Positions 45,111 through 53,861 of a stretch of 64,000 bases of DNA are shown here, one piece after another (positions within the stretch are counted from its first letter, which is position 1; each line of letters starts with the position of its first letter). The DNA comes from Candidatus Merdisoma merdipullorum. Its GTDB lineage: Bacteria; Bacillota; Clostridia; Lachnospirales; Lachnospiraceae. The stretch is from assembly GCA_018715645.1 (NCBI GenBank), contig DVLE01000084.1, forward strand, positions 1 to 64,000, in the 5' to 3' direction. A program made the translations under genes and the position numbers. The notes beneath the pieces are model-generated. The model did not search any database and was not told the origin of the DNA. It saw only the letters and a program-made list of their open reading frames with translations.

Positions 45111-45260
45111 CTATGCCTTCAGCAGAGAAAACATCTCCGGATACAAAGCGTTCATCTCCTCCAGGAAAGCAAAAGACAGCCATCGCCGCCCAAGGTCAGA
45201 ATGATATGCGCGCAGCCGCACTTTTTGAAGCCGTTGAATGCTCTGTATATCATAAGCTGA
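45111..45260 (-). pseudogene. Possible C-terminal remnant of a leftward gene
   Basis: The minus-strand frame reads SAYDIQSIQRLQKVRLRAYH and then SDLGRRWLSFAFLEEMNALY, ending LLKA and stop. It looks protein-like and is followed by a terminator, but no start codon with a ribosome site exists. Its upstream edge coincides with a large inverted repeat, suggesting a truncation. Confidence 0.3.
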
Positions 45261-45305
45261 CAGGCCTCTCCAATTCCCTATTGCATTGGTATTGGAGGGG
45301 CCTGT
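45260..45305. repeat. 15-bp inverted repeat
   Basis: Arms 45260-45274 and 45291-45305 (ACAGGCC...GGCCTGT outermost) pair over 15 positions with one G-U, loop 16 nt. No T run follows on either strand. Confidence 0.7.
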
Positions 45306-45315
45306 AAAATATAAT
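45286..45315 (+). promoter_or_regulatory. Possible promoter for the FGGY kinase
   Basis: TTGGTA (45286-45291), an 18-base spacer and TATAAT (45310-45315), 45 bases before the ATG; the -35 lies in the right half of the inverted repeat. Confidence 0.5.
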
Positions 45316-45359
45316 AATAAAGATATTTTACGGCCAATTACAGAGTAAGGAGAGATTCT

Positions 45360-46874
45360 ATGTTGTATTATCTCGGAATCGATAACGGAGGGACGGCTAC
45401 CAAAGCGGCTGTCTTTGATGAAAACGGACGGGAGCTTGCCTGCGCCGGAACGGATACGGTCATGCTGGTTCCTGAGCCTGGATTTACGGAACGTGATATG
45501 GAGGAAATGTGGGAAGCCAACTGCCGGGTGATCCGCGAGGCGCTTGAAAAGGCGGGAGTCTCCGGGAAGGAGATTGCCTGCGTGGCAGTCTGCGGACACG
45601 GCAAAGGGCTGTATCTTTGGGGAAAGGACGGAAAACCTGTCCGGAACGGAATTATTTCTACAGATAACCGTGCCTTGAGCTATCCGCAGAAATGGAAGCA
45701 GGACGGAACGGAAGAAAAGGTGTTTGCGCGCTCCTGTCAGCATATCCTGAGCAGCCAGCCAGTCTCTCTGCTTGCCTGGCTGAAGGATCATGAGCCGGAG
45801 ACACTGGAAAGAACCCGCTGGATCTTTGCCTGCAAGGATTATGTCAGGTTCCGGCTGACCGGAGAGGCCTATGGAGAGCGTACGGATTATTCCGGCTGCA
45901 ATCTGGTCAATCTTCATACGGGGGAGTATGACGAGGAGCTTTTGGCGCTGTTCGGCCTTTCCGAATGCAGGGACAAGCTGCCGCCGCTCAGGCTTTCGAC
46001 GGATGTCTGCGGCCATGTCACCAGGGAGGCAGCAGAAAGGACCGGGCTGAAAGAGGGAACCCCCGTGGCCGGAGGAGCCTTTGATATTGACGCCTGCGCG
46101 CTGGCTGTGGGAATCACCGATGAGGAGCATCTGTGCATGATTGCAGGGACCTGGAGCATCAATGAGTATATTGCCAGAGAACCAGTGCTGGACGGAAGCG
46201 TCATGATGAATTCTTTTTACTGTCTGCCAGGTTATTATCTGGTGGAGGAGTGCAGTCCCACGTCGGCGGGCAACAACGAGTGGTTTGTGAAGACACTGCT
46301 GCCGGAGCTGCGTGAGGAATGCAGTAAGACAGGGAAAAGCATCTATGAATTGCTGAACGCCTGGGTGGAGGAGATTCCTGCGGAAGAACCCTGTCCTGTT
46401 TATCTGCCCTTTTTAATGGGAAGCAACGTGCATCCAAAGGCCGGCGGCAGCTTTGTGGGAATCAGTAACTATCATACCAGGAAGCACCTGCTGCGGAGTG
46501 TTTATGAGGGGGTAACCTTCTCGCACCGCTATCATCTGGAAAAGCTTCTGAAGACCAGAAAGGATGCGCCCAGGTCCATCCGGCTGGCGGGAGGGGCGGC
46601 CCGCTCCGCCGTGTGGACGCAGATGTTCGCGGATGTGATGAAGCTTCCAGTGGAATGCGTCGACGTTCGGGAGACGGGCGCCGCCGGCTGTGCCGTGATC
46701 TGTGCGGCGGCCTGCGGCGGTTCCGCGAATGTGGAGGAGGCCGTGAAGCGGATGTGCCGGGTGAAACCTCCGGTCTTTCCTGATCCGGCGAAGGCGGCAG
46801 TCTATGACAGGAAATACGAACGCTACTGCAGGACCATCGAGGCGCTTGATAAGGTGTGGGACGCTTACCCTTAA
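45360..46874 (+). CDS. FGGY-family carbohydrate kinase (L-xylulokinase-like)
   Basis: ATP-dependent sugar kinase of 504 residues with both FGGY domains: LGIDNGGTATKAAVFDENG at the start (phosphate-1 loop), CGHGKGLYLW, DYSGCNLVNL, GAFDIDACALAVGI and the adenosine motif RLAGGAARSAVWTQMFADVM near 410. The pattern, especially GHGKGLY and CSPTSAGNNEWFV, resembles LyxK-type kinases more than xylulokinase XylB, but substrate is uncertain. No sugar transporter or isomerase is beside it. TAAGGAGAG precedes the ATG. Confidence 0.85.
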   Translation: MLYYLGIDNGGTATKAAVFDENGRELACAGTDTVMLVPEPGFTERDMEEMWEANCRVIREALEKAGVSGKEIACVAVCGHGKGLYLWGKDGKPVRNGIISTDNRALSYPQKWKQDGTEEKVFARSCQHILSSQPVSLLAWLKDHEPETLERTRWIFACKDYVRFRLTGEAYGERTDYSGCNLVNLHTGEYDEELLALFGLSECRDKLPPLRLSTDVCGHVTREAAERTGLKEGTPVAGGAFDIDACALAVGITDEEHLCMIAGTWSINEYIAREPVLDGSVMMNSFYCLPGYYLVEECSPTSAGNNEWFVKTLLPELREECSKTGKSIYELLNAWVEEIPAEEPCPVYLPFLMGSNVHPKAGGSFVGISNYHTRKHLLRSVYEGVTFSHRYHLEKLLKTRKDAPRSIRLAGGAARSAVWTQMFADVMKLPVECVDVRETGAAGCAVICAAACGGSANVEEAVKRMCRVKPPVFPDPAKAAVYDRKYERYCRTIEALDKVWDAYP

Positions 46875-46889
46875 GTTTACAAGGAATAT

Positions 46890-46918
46890 TTGACGAATAC
46901 CCGTCTATGTGCTAAACT
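46890..46918 (+). promoter_or_regulatory. Promoter of the cobalamin operon
   Basis: TTGACG (46890-46895), a 17-base spacer and TAAACT (46913-46918), placing the transcript start near 46925, just before the riboswitch. Confidence 0.7.
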
Positions 46919-46924
46919 ATAGGG

Positions 46925-47219
46925 CGAAATCAGGATAATAAGGAAAGCGGGAGAGTGCGCGCCGCAGGGCGCGAAAAAGGGAATCAGGTGAAAAACCTGA
47001 GCGATCCGGTCACTGTAAGCAGGAGATTCTGTCCGGGAGGCCATTGCGTGAAGTGCGTGAGAAGGCGGATGGAAGGAAGGCGTCGGTATGAGAAGCGACA
47101 TCGCCGGAAGCTGCGAGCCAGGAAACCTGCTCTTTTGCTCTGTCTGGACAGGCTTCCGAGAAAAGCGGTTCCAAGGATGATTGTAGGGAGGGATCTGTCT
47201 TGTACAGCTCCCTCTTTTT
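46925..47219 (+). promoter_or_regulatory. Cobalamin riboswitch with terminator
   Basis: A leader with the cobalamin aptamer core: AAAGGGAATCAGGTGAAAA, then CCTGAGCGATCCGGTCACTG (B12-box region, 47006-47025 approx.), and the closing GCGAGCCAGGAAACCTGC at 47113-47130. Downstream, AGGGAG (47185-47190) and CTCCCT (47208-47213) with an inner CTGT/ACAG form a terminator followed by a T run (47215-47219). Adenosylcobalamin binding is expected to favour termination and shut off the operon. The tcdA-like gene starts 56 bases further on, so it and all following cob genes should be B12-repressed. Confidence 0.92.
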
Positions 47220-47275
47220 ATGCCGTACCTGTACAGGCGGACATCCGACAGGCAGAGGACAGGGAAGGAACGAGT

Positions 47276-47974
47276 ATGTCAGAACAATTTTCAAGGACGG
47301 AGCTTCTTCTGGGAAAAGAAGCGATGGAAATTCTGAAGCGATCGAGAGTGGCGGTCTTTGGCATCGGCGGCGTAGGCGGCTATGTGGTGGAGGCGCTGGC
47401 CAGGAGCGGCGTGGGAGCCTTTGATTTGACGGATAAGGACAGGGTATGCCTGTCGAATCTGAACCGCCAGATTATCGCAACTCATAAGACTATCGGGAGA
47501 TATAAGACAGAGGTAATGCGGGAGCGGATCCTGGACATCAATCCGGAGGCAAAGGTATACACTCACGAGTGTTTTTTCCTGCCGGATACGAAGGAACAGT
47601 TTGATTTTTCCGAATATACCTATGTGGTGGATGCTGTGGATACCGTGACCGCCAAACTTTTGCTGGCGGAGCTGTCCAAGGAGGCGGGGGTTCCGATCAT
47701 CAGCAGCATGGGAGCCGGAAATAAGCTGAATCCTTTTCTGTTTGAGACTGCGGATATATATGAGACATCCGTCTGTCCGCTGGCCCGTGTTATGCGGCGT
47801 GAGCTGAAAAAGAGAGGTATTGAGCATTTGAAGGTGGTATATTCCAAGGAGAAGCCGATCCGGCCTTTGGAAGAAACTTCAGCTCCGGGCTCCACGGCCT
47901 TTGTGCCGTCGGTGGCCGGACTTCTGATAGCCAGCGAAGTCATCCGGGACTTGACAAAAGATGCCGGAAGATAA
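47276..47974 (+). CDS. tcdA: ThiF/TcdA-family E1-like enzyme (tRNA ct6A dehydratase-like)
   Basis: A 232-residue E1-like adenylating enzyme. It has GIGGVGGYVVEALARSG (ATP loop, near residue 28), DKDRVCLSNLNRQI, DAVDTVTAKLLL, and the late CPLARVMRRELKKRGI typical of TcdA/CsdL, which cyclises t6A37 in tRNA. The frame extends back to 46955 through the riboswitch, but ATG 47276 with GGAAGGAA before it is the family start. It is the first gene after the B12 riboswitch and 15 bases before cbiL, an unexpected place for a tRNA enzyme; a different role is possible. Confidence 0.85.
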   Translation: MSEQFSRTELLLGKEAMEILKRSRVAVFGIGGVGGYVVEALARSGVGAFDLTDKDRVCLSNLNRQIIATHKTIGRYKTEVMRERILDINPEAKVYTHECFFLPDTKEQFDFSEYTYVVDAVDTVTAKLLLAELSKEAGVPIISSMGAGNKLNPFLFETADIYETSVCPLARVMRRELKKRGIEHLKVVYSKEKPIRPLEETSAPGSTAFVPSVAGLLIASEVIRDLTKDAGR

Positions 47975-47989
47975 AGGGAGAATGGAAAA

Positions 47990-48691
47990 ATGAAAGGGAA
48001 ATTGTATGGAATCGGCGTGGGACCGGGAGATCCGGAACTTCTTACGCTGAAAGCAAAGAGGATTCTGGACGCGGCGGATGTGATCGCGGTTCCGGTAAAA
48101 GAAAAGGGAGAGAAAAGCACGGCGCTGGAGATTATCCGCCCGGTTACGGAACTGGAAGGAAAAGAAATTCTGGAAGTGGTGTTCCGCATGGCGAGGGATG
48201 AAGGAGAGCGCAGGCGCTGCCGGGAGGCCGCCGCGGACCAGCTTGCAAAGCTTTTGGACCAGGGAAGGAACGTGGCGATGATCACTCTCGGCGACGTAGC
48301 GGTCTACAGTACCTATATGTATGTGAACCAATATGTGGCGGAGCGCGGCTATGAGACGGAGCTGATTCCGGGCATTCCTTCTTTCTGCAGCGGAGCTTCG
48401 GCGGCGGGACTGCCGCTCATGGAGGGAAATGAGTCGCTGGTAATCGTGCCTTCCGTGCGGGAGAGCGAAGCTCTGGAAAGGGCGATCGCGGATTTTGACA
48501 ATGTAGTGGTGATGAAGGCCGGCGGCAGCATCGGACGCATCGGAGAACTGCTTGACAAATATGAATGTCCCAGGGAATGCGCGTGTGTTTTGAGTTGTGT
48601 AGGGATGGAGGATGAATATATCGGACCTCTTAATCCGGAACGGGAGTACAGCTATTTTACAACCGTATTGATCAAGAAAAAGGGAAAGTGA
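47990..48691 (+). CDS. cbiL: Cobalt-factor II C20-methyltransferase
   Basis: SAM-dependent methyltransferase of corrin ring synthesis acting on cobalt-(sirohydro)chlorin. The Rossmann start LYGIGVGPGDPELLTLKAKR and PVKEKGEKSTALEI are characteristic of CbiL/CobI. Length is 233 aa. GGGAGAATGG precedes the ATG. Confidence 0.92.
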   Translation: MKGKLYGIGVGPGDPELLTLKAKRILDAADVIAVPVKEKGEKSTALEIIRPVTELEGKEILEVVFRMARDEGERRRCREAAADQLAKLLDQGRNVAMITLGDVAVYSTYMYVNQYVAERGYETELIPGIPSFCSGASAAGLPLMEGNESLVIVPSVRESEALERAIADFDNVVVMKAGGSIGRIGELLDKYECPRECACVLSCVGMEDEYIGPLNPEREYSYFTTVLIKKKGK

Positions 48692-48725
48692 ATTTCCGCA
48701 GAGCGGAAAGAGAGGAGTCGGAAGT

Positions 48726-49484
48726 ATGGTATCGTTTATTGGAGCAGGACCGGGAGATCCGGAGCTTTTGACGATTAAAGGAAAGAAACTGATTGACAGC
48801 GCGGATGTAATCATTTATGCGGGTTCTCTGGTGAACCCACAGGTTCTGGCGGACGCAAAGCCGGACGCAGTTATCTACAACAGCGCGGGCATGACGCTGG
48901 AAGAAGTGCTGGACGTTATGAAAGATGCGGAAAGCAAGGGGCTGAAAACAGTCCGGGTACACACGGGAGATCCGGCGGTATTTGGCGCCCACAGGGAGCA
49001 GATGGATGCTCTGGAGCGTATGGGAATCGAGTATGAGGTGATTCCGGGCGTCAGCTCTTTTCTTGCGACGGCAGCCGTTCTCAAAAAAGAATATACCCTT
49101 CCGGGCGTCAGCCAGACCGTGATCCTTACGAGGATGGAGGGCCGCACGCCTATGCCGGAGGGAGAGAAGCTTGCAGATTTGGCGAAGCATCATGCGACTA
49201 TGATCATTTTCCTGAGCATCGGCATGATCGAGGAGCTGGCGGAAACTCTGCGAAAGGAATACCGTCCGGATACGCCGGTGGCTGTGGTGTATAAGGCTAC
49301 CTGGGAGGATCAGAAGATTGTACGCGGTACACTTCGGGACATCGCGGAGAAGGTACGGGAGGCCGGGATCCGAAAGACGGCCCTGACCGTAGTCGGAGAT
49401 TTTCTGGGTGATGAGTATGAGCTGTCGAAGCTTTATGATAAGACTTTCACACATGAGTTCAGAAAGGGAGTAGAAAAGGCATGA
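48726..49484 (+). CDS. cbiF: Cobalt-precorrin-4 C11-methyltransferase
   Basis: SAM-dependent methylation at C11. VSFIGAGPGDPELLTIKGKK, IIYAGSLVNPQVL and TGDPAVFGAHREQM are typical CbiF/CobM sequences. Length is 252 aa. GAGGAGTCGGAAGT precedes the ATG; the stop overlaps the hemA start (ATGA). Confidence 0.93.
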   Translation: MVSFIGAGPGDPELLTIKGKKLIDSADVIIYAGSLVNPQVLADAKPDAVIYNSAGMTLEEVLDVMKDAESKGLKTVRVHTGDPAVFGAHREQMDALERMGIEYEVIPGVSSFLATAAVLKKEYTLPGVSQTVILTRMEGRTPMPEGEKLADLAKHHATMIIFLSIGMIEELAETLRKEYRPDTPVAVVYKATWEDQKIVRGTLRDIAEKVREAGIRKTALTVVGDFLGDEYELSKLYDKTFTHEFRKGVEKA

Positions 49485-50668
49485 GCATCCGGCTTGTCAG
49501 CATCAGTCATAAAACGGCGCCCCTGGAGATCCGGGAGCTTTTTGCCTTTACGGGAGAGCAGCAGCAGGAACTGATGCGCGCGCTGATCTCAGAGGGCGGA
49601 GCGGCGGAATGCGTAGTCATATCCACCTGCAACCGGACAGAGGTCTATACTTATTATTCGGATCAGGAGAATCAGAGAAAGAATCTGTTTACCCTTCAGC
49701 AGCAGCTTATTCTGCGGGAGGCCGGAGCCTCAGGGGATCCGAACGTGGCGGATTATCTGCGTTTTTATCAGGAGGAAAAGGCGGTCTGTCATCTGTTTTC
49801 CGTGGCGGCGGGGCTGGATTCCATGGTGGTCGGAGAGGATCAGATTCTTGGCCAGGTGAAGAAAGCGCAGGAGCAGGCCCAGGAGGCGGGAACTGCCGGA
49901 AAGTATCTGAATACGCTGTTCCGTTATGCCATCACCTGTTCCAAAAAAATCAAGACAGAGACGGATCTCTCAAAGACGGCAGTCTCTACCGCTACGCTGG
50001 CGGTCAAGGCGGCGGACGAGGCCCTTGGCGGCCTTGAGGGGAAGCGCGTGATGGTTATCGGCGGCACGGGCCAGATCGGGGGGATTGTGCTGAAGAATCT
50101 TTACAGCATGAAAGGGCTTCACATCTACAGCACGATTCGGAATGTAACCCTGACTCACGACGCCCATATCAAGAGTGAATCCAATACGCTGATTGACTAC
50201 AAGGACAGGTATGAATATCTGGATGATATGGACGTGGTAATCAGCGCTACAGCAAGTCCCCACTATACCCTGACCTGCGCGAAGGTAAAGGAGAGACTGA
50301 AAACAGACAAGCCAAGAGTCTTTGTGGATCTGGCGGTTCCCGTGGACATTGAGGAGAGCATCGCCGGACTCCCCAGGACCTTCTTTTACAATATGGATGA
50401 TTTTGAGGAGCTTGCAAGAGCCAACAACCAGGCAAAAAAGCAGGCGGTCCGTCAGGCCGGAGAGATCCTGGACGAGTATGAGGAAGACTTTATGCGCTGG
50501 ATGATTTTCCAGCAGGCCGTGCCTCAGATTCAGGAGACAAAGGCATGGCTTGAGGAGGAGGCCGAACGCAAAGGGCTGGACAGAGCCATAGACAAGCTGT
50601 TTTACCGGATTCGGGAAAACGCGGCCCCTGAGGAGCTGCGGGCATTTTTCCGCTGTATCCGGCCTTAG
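49481..50668 (+). CDS. hemA: Glutamyl-tRNA reductase
   Basis: First committed step of the C5 tetrapyrrole pathway, reducing Glu-tRNA to glutamate semialdehyde. Catalytic Cys is in VISTCNRTEVY near residue 49; VGEDQILGQVKKA and KIKTETDLSKTAVS are strongly conserved, and the NADPH domain starts at VMVIGGTGQIGG. Length is 395 aa, slightly short at the C-terminal dimerisation domain. Its place in the B12-controlled operon implies that tetrapyrrole precursor supply here is mainly for cobalamin. Confidence 0.95.
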   Translation: MSIRLVSISHKTAPLEIRELFAFTGEQQQELMRALISEGGAAECVVISTCNRTEVYTYYSDQENQRKNLFTLQQQLILREAGASGDPNVADYLRFYQEEKAVCHLFSVAAGLDSMVVGEDQILGQVKKAQEQAQEAGTAGKYLNTLFRYAITCSKKIKTETDLSKTAVSTATLAVKAADEALGGLEGKRVMVIGGTGQIGGIVLKNLYSMKGLHIYSTIRNVTLTHDAHIKSESNTLIDYKDRYEYLDDMDVVISATASPHYTLTCAKVKERLKTDKPRVFVDLAVPVDIEESIAGLPRTFFYNMDDFEELARANNQAKKQAVRQAGEILDEYEEDFMRWMIFQQAVPQIQETKAWLEEEAERKGLDRAIDKLFYRIRENAAPEELRAFFRCIRP

Positions 50669-50737
50669 AGGAAGAAACCTGTAGTGGATGTCATCGGAAT
50701 CGCTTCAGACGAAGCGGGCGGAACAAAAGGAGAAAAA

Positions 50738-51472
50738 ATGGGAAAATTATACGTAGTGGGCTTTGGCCCAGGCGGCTATGAGCATATGACCGCCAAATGT
50801 ATCGACGTGATCGAGAAGGCGGATATTGTCACAGGATATACGACTTATGTGGAAATGCTGAAGGAGTTCTTCCCGGACAAAAAGTATCTGGCGACTCCGA
50901 TGATGCAGGAGGTGAAACGCTGCCGCATGGCGGTGGAGGAGGCCATGAAGGATCAGACGGTGGCGATGGTAAGCTCCGGCGACAGCGGCATATACGGCAT
51001 GGCCGGCATCATCTACCAGGTGGCTGAGGAAATGAACGCGGATATAGAGATTGAGACGGTTCCGGGAGTGACGGCGGCCAGCGCGGCAGCGTCTGTCCTG
51101 GGCGCCCCTCTGATGCATGATTTCGCGGTGATCAGTCTGAGCGATCTGATGACGCCGCTTGATCTGATTATGAAGCGGATTGACTGCGCGGGACAGGGAG
51201 ATCTGATCGTCTGCCTTTACAATCCAAAGAGTAAGAAGCGGACGGGTTATGTGGAGCAGGCAGCCGACATCCTGATGAAATACAGAGATAAGGATACGCC
51301 GGCAGGCATCGTGCGCCATGCAGGACGCAAGGGCGAGAGCAGCCGGATCACGACGCTGGAAAAGTTAAAGGATGAGGAAATCGATATGTTCAGCGTCGTA
51401 CTGATCGGAAATTCGCAGACCTATGTAAGCGGAGGGCGCATGATCACGCCGAGAGGCTATCGCCTGGGATGA
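50738..51472 (+). CDS. cbiH: Cobalt-precorrin-3 C17-methyltransferase
   Basis: Methylates C17 and contracts the ring. YVVGFGPGGYEHMTAKCIDV, TGYTTYVEML, SSGDSGIYGMAG and VCLYNPKSKKR are family marks of CbiH/CobJ. Length is 244 aa. A GTG at 50684 is in frame, but ATG 50738 with AAAAGGAG before it gives the standard start. Confidence 0.93.
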   Translation: MGKLYVVGFGPGGYEHMTAKCIDVIEKADIVTGYTTYVEMLKEFFPDKKYLATPMMQEVKRCRMAVEEAMKDQTVAMVSSGDSGIYGMAGIIYQVAEEMNADIEIETVPGVTAASAAASVLGAPLMHDFAVISLSDLMTPLDLIMKRIDCAGQGDLIVCLYNPKSKKRTGYVEQAADILMKYRDKDTPAGIVRHAGRKGESSRITTLEKLKDEEIDMFSVVLIGNSQTYVSGGRMITPRGYRLG

Positions 51473-51482
51473 GGGAGGAAAG

Positions 51483-53861
51483 ATGAAAATTCGGATAGGA
51501 ACCAGAAAAAGCAGGTTGGCCCTGATTCAGACGGATCTGGTGCGGCTGCGGATAGAAGCGGCATTTCCCGAAGTCGAGGTGGAGATCGTGGAAATGTCCA
51601 CAAAGGGAGACGAGCTTCTGGACCGTTCCCTGACTTCCTTTGGCGGGAAGGGAGTCTTTACCAGAGAGCTTGAGGAGGCGCTCCTGGAGGAGAAAATTGA
51701 TCTGGCCGTACACAGCGCCAAGGATATGCCGATGGAATTTCCGGAGGGCCTGTATATCGGGGCGGTACTTCCCAGGGCGGATGTCCGGGATGTGCTGGTG
51801 ACCAGAAGCGGCGTCCGTGCGGCAGATCTGGCGCCGGGCAGCATTGTGGGAACCAGCTCCCTGCGCCGGGAACTTCAGATAAAGGAACTCAATCCCATGG
51901 TGCAGATAAAGCTCCTGCGCGGCAATGTACAGACCAGGATACGGAAGCTTAAAGAGGGCGGGTATGACGCGATTCTTCTGGCTGCCGCAGGCCTTGAGCG
52001 CCTGGGAATCACAGAGGAAGAAGGAATCTGCCTGGAATACCTGGATCCGGAGGAATTTCTTCCGGCCGCCGGACAGGGAATTCTGGCGGTGGAGGCTAAG
52101 GAAGGCCGCCTGACGGAGATCCTTTCGGCCATCCATTGCCCGGAGGCGGCTCTTGAGCTGGAAGCAGAGAGAAGTTTTCTGAAGGCCATCGGCGGAAGCT
52201 GCAATGCTCCGGCCGCCGGTCTGTGCAGACTGGAAGAAGGAAGGCTTCATATGAAGGTCCTCTACGCGCCGGAGGGAACGAAACTTCGCCGGGCGGAAGA
52301 AAGCGATGAACCTGCGGCGGCCAGACGGCTTGGGGAAACCCTGGCCCGGAAAGTGAAACGGGGAAAGGTCTGGCTTCTGGGCGCAGGCCCAGGGGATATG
52401 GGGCTTTTGACGGAGAAGGCCCTTGCGGCTGTCCGTGCGGCGGACGTTCTCGTCTATGACAATCTGGCTTCCGCCGCCGTCTTAAACGAAGCGAGGCGGG
52501 ACGCGGAGCTTATCTATGCGGGAAAGCGGGCAGACAGGCATCATCTTCGCCAGGAGGAGACGAATGCTTTGCTGGTGGAAAAGGCCCTGGAAGGAAAGAA
52601 CGTGGCCCGTGTAAAGGGAGGCGATCCCTTTATCTTCGGACGGGGCGGCGAAGAAGCCCAGGAGCTTTTAAAGGCTGGCGTGGAGTTTGAGATCATTCCG
52701 GGGGTATCGTCCTCCTACGCGGCTCCGGCCTATGCGGGCATTCCCGTGACGCACAGGGATTACGCTTCCTCCTTTCATGTGATCACAGGTCATGAGAGCG
52801 CGTCGAAAGAGGGAACAGTCCTCGATTACGCTACCCTTGCCCGCGAGGAGGGAACTCTGGTGTTCCTGATGGGACTTCGGGGACTGCCCCGCATTGCTTC
52901 AGAGCTTATGAAAAACGGAAAAGATCCGAAGACGCCCGCGGCGGTGATTCAGGAAGGAACCACAGCCCGTCAGAGAACGGTATTCGGAACGCTTCAAAAT
53001 ATCGCGGACAGGGCGAAGGAGGCGGGCATTCAGACGCCGGCGATTACCCTGATAGGCGGCGTGGCAGCTCTGGGAGAGCAGCTTTCCTGGCGGGGAAAGG
53101 GAGCTTTGTCCGGCGTGCGGGTGCTGCTCACAGGCACGCCGTCCATGTGTGAGAAGCAGAAGCGTGTGCTGGAGGAGGATGGGGCAGAAGTGATTCCCTT
53201 CAGCCTGATCGATACCAGGGAACTTGAGGAGCCTGTGTTTCTTCAGGCCATGGAGGAGCTTTCTTCTTATACCTGGCTGGTCTTTACCAGCAGCAACGGT
53301 GTGGAGTTGTTTTTGAAGGCGCTGAAGAAGGAGAGAAAGGATATTCGGAAGCTTTCCGGGCTTCGCTTTGCTGTGATCGGAGAGGGAACGAAGATGGCTT
53401 TGGAGAATGCCGGCATCTATGCGGATTTTGTGCCGTCCCGGTATTCCAGCGAGGATATGGCAAGGGAATGGATTCCAGAGCTGACGCCTTCAGACCGGGT
53501 GCTTCTTCTGCGTGCCAGGGAAGCTTCGCAGAAGCTTCCTGAGGCTCTGGGGGAGGCAGGCATTCCCTGTACGGACGCGCCTCTCTATGAAACGGTGCGG
53601 GATGAGCGCAAGGCGGAAGAATTGAACCGCCTGCTGGCGGATGTGGATTATGTGACCTTTGCCAGCGCTTCGGCGGTGAAGGCTTTTGCCGCGTTTGTTC
53701 CTGAGCCGGAAAAGCTTCCGGCAAAGGCTGTCTGCATCGGACCGGTGACGGAAAAGGCTGCCGCGAAGGCCGGGATTCCCGTCTATGCCAGCGCGGTTGT
53801 CTATACGGCGGAGGGAATACGGGACGTACTGAGGAAGGACCGGAAATATGGAAGGATATAA
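51483..53861 (+). CDS. hemC-cobA-hemD: Trifunctional HemC-CobA-HemD fusion
   Basis: A 792-residue protein joining three successive steps from porphobilinogen to precorrin-2. Residues 1-290: hydroxymethylbilane synthase (GTRKSRLALIQTD, HSAKDMP, GTSSLRRELQ, dipyrromethane-cofactor Cys in GGSCNAPA). Residues ~295-535: uroporphyrinogen-III methyltransferase (VWLLGAGPGDMGLLTEKAL, VKGGDPFIFGRGGEE, ITGHESASK). Residues ~543-792: uroporphyrinogen-III synthase (GVRVLLTGTP, VFTSSNGVELFLKAL, FASASAVKAF). CobA-HemD fusions are common in Clostridia; adding HemC is rarer as far as I recall. The stop lies inside the start of cobD. Confidence 0.94.
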   Translation: MKIRIGTRKSRLALIQTDLVRLRIEAAFPEVEVEIVEMSTKGDELLDRSLTSFGGKGVFTRELEEALLEEKIDLAVHSAKDMPMEFPEGLYIGAVLPRADVRDVLVTRSGVRAADLAPGSIVGTSSLRRELQIKELNPMVQIKLLRGNVQTRIRKLKEGGYDAILLAAAGLERLGITEEEGICLEYLDPEEFLPAAGQGILAVEAKEGRLTEILSAIHCPEAALELEAERSFLKAIGGSCNAPAAGLCRLEEGRLHMKVLYAPEGTKLRRAEESDEPAAARRLGETLARKVKRGKVWLLGAGPGDMGLLTEKALAAVRAADVLVYDNLASAAVLNEARRDAELIYAGKRADRHHLRQEETNALLVEKALEGKNVARVKGGDPFIFGRGGEEAQELLKAGVEFEIIPGVSSSYAAPAYAGIPVTHRDYASSFHVITGHESASKEGTVLDYATLAREEGTLVFLMGLRGLPRIASELMKNGKDPKTPAAVIQEGTTARQRTVFGTLQNIADRAKEAGIQTPAITLIGGVAALGEQLSWRGKGALSGVRVLLTGTPSMCEKQKRVLEEDGAEVIPFSLIDTRELEEPVFLQAMEELSSYTWLVFTSSNGVELFLKALKKERKDIRKLSGLRFAVIGEGTKMALENAGIYADFVPSRYSSEDMAREWIPELTPSDRVLLLRAREASQKLPEALGEAGIPCTDAPLYETVRDERKAEELNRLLADVDYVTFASASAVKAFAAFVPEPEKLPAKAVCIGPVTEKAAAKAGIPVYASAVVYTAEGIRDVLRKDRKYGRI

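Noticed and set aside
46955-47275. N-terminal extension of the tcdA-like gene
   Set aside because: It would translate the cobalamin riboswitch and its terminator.
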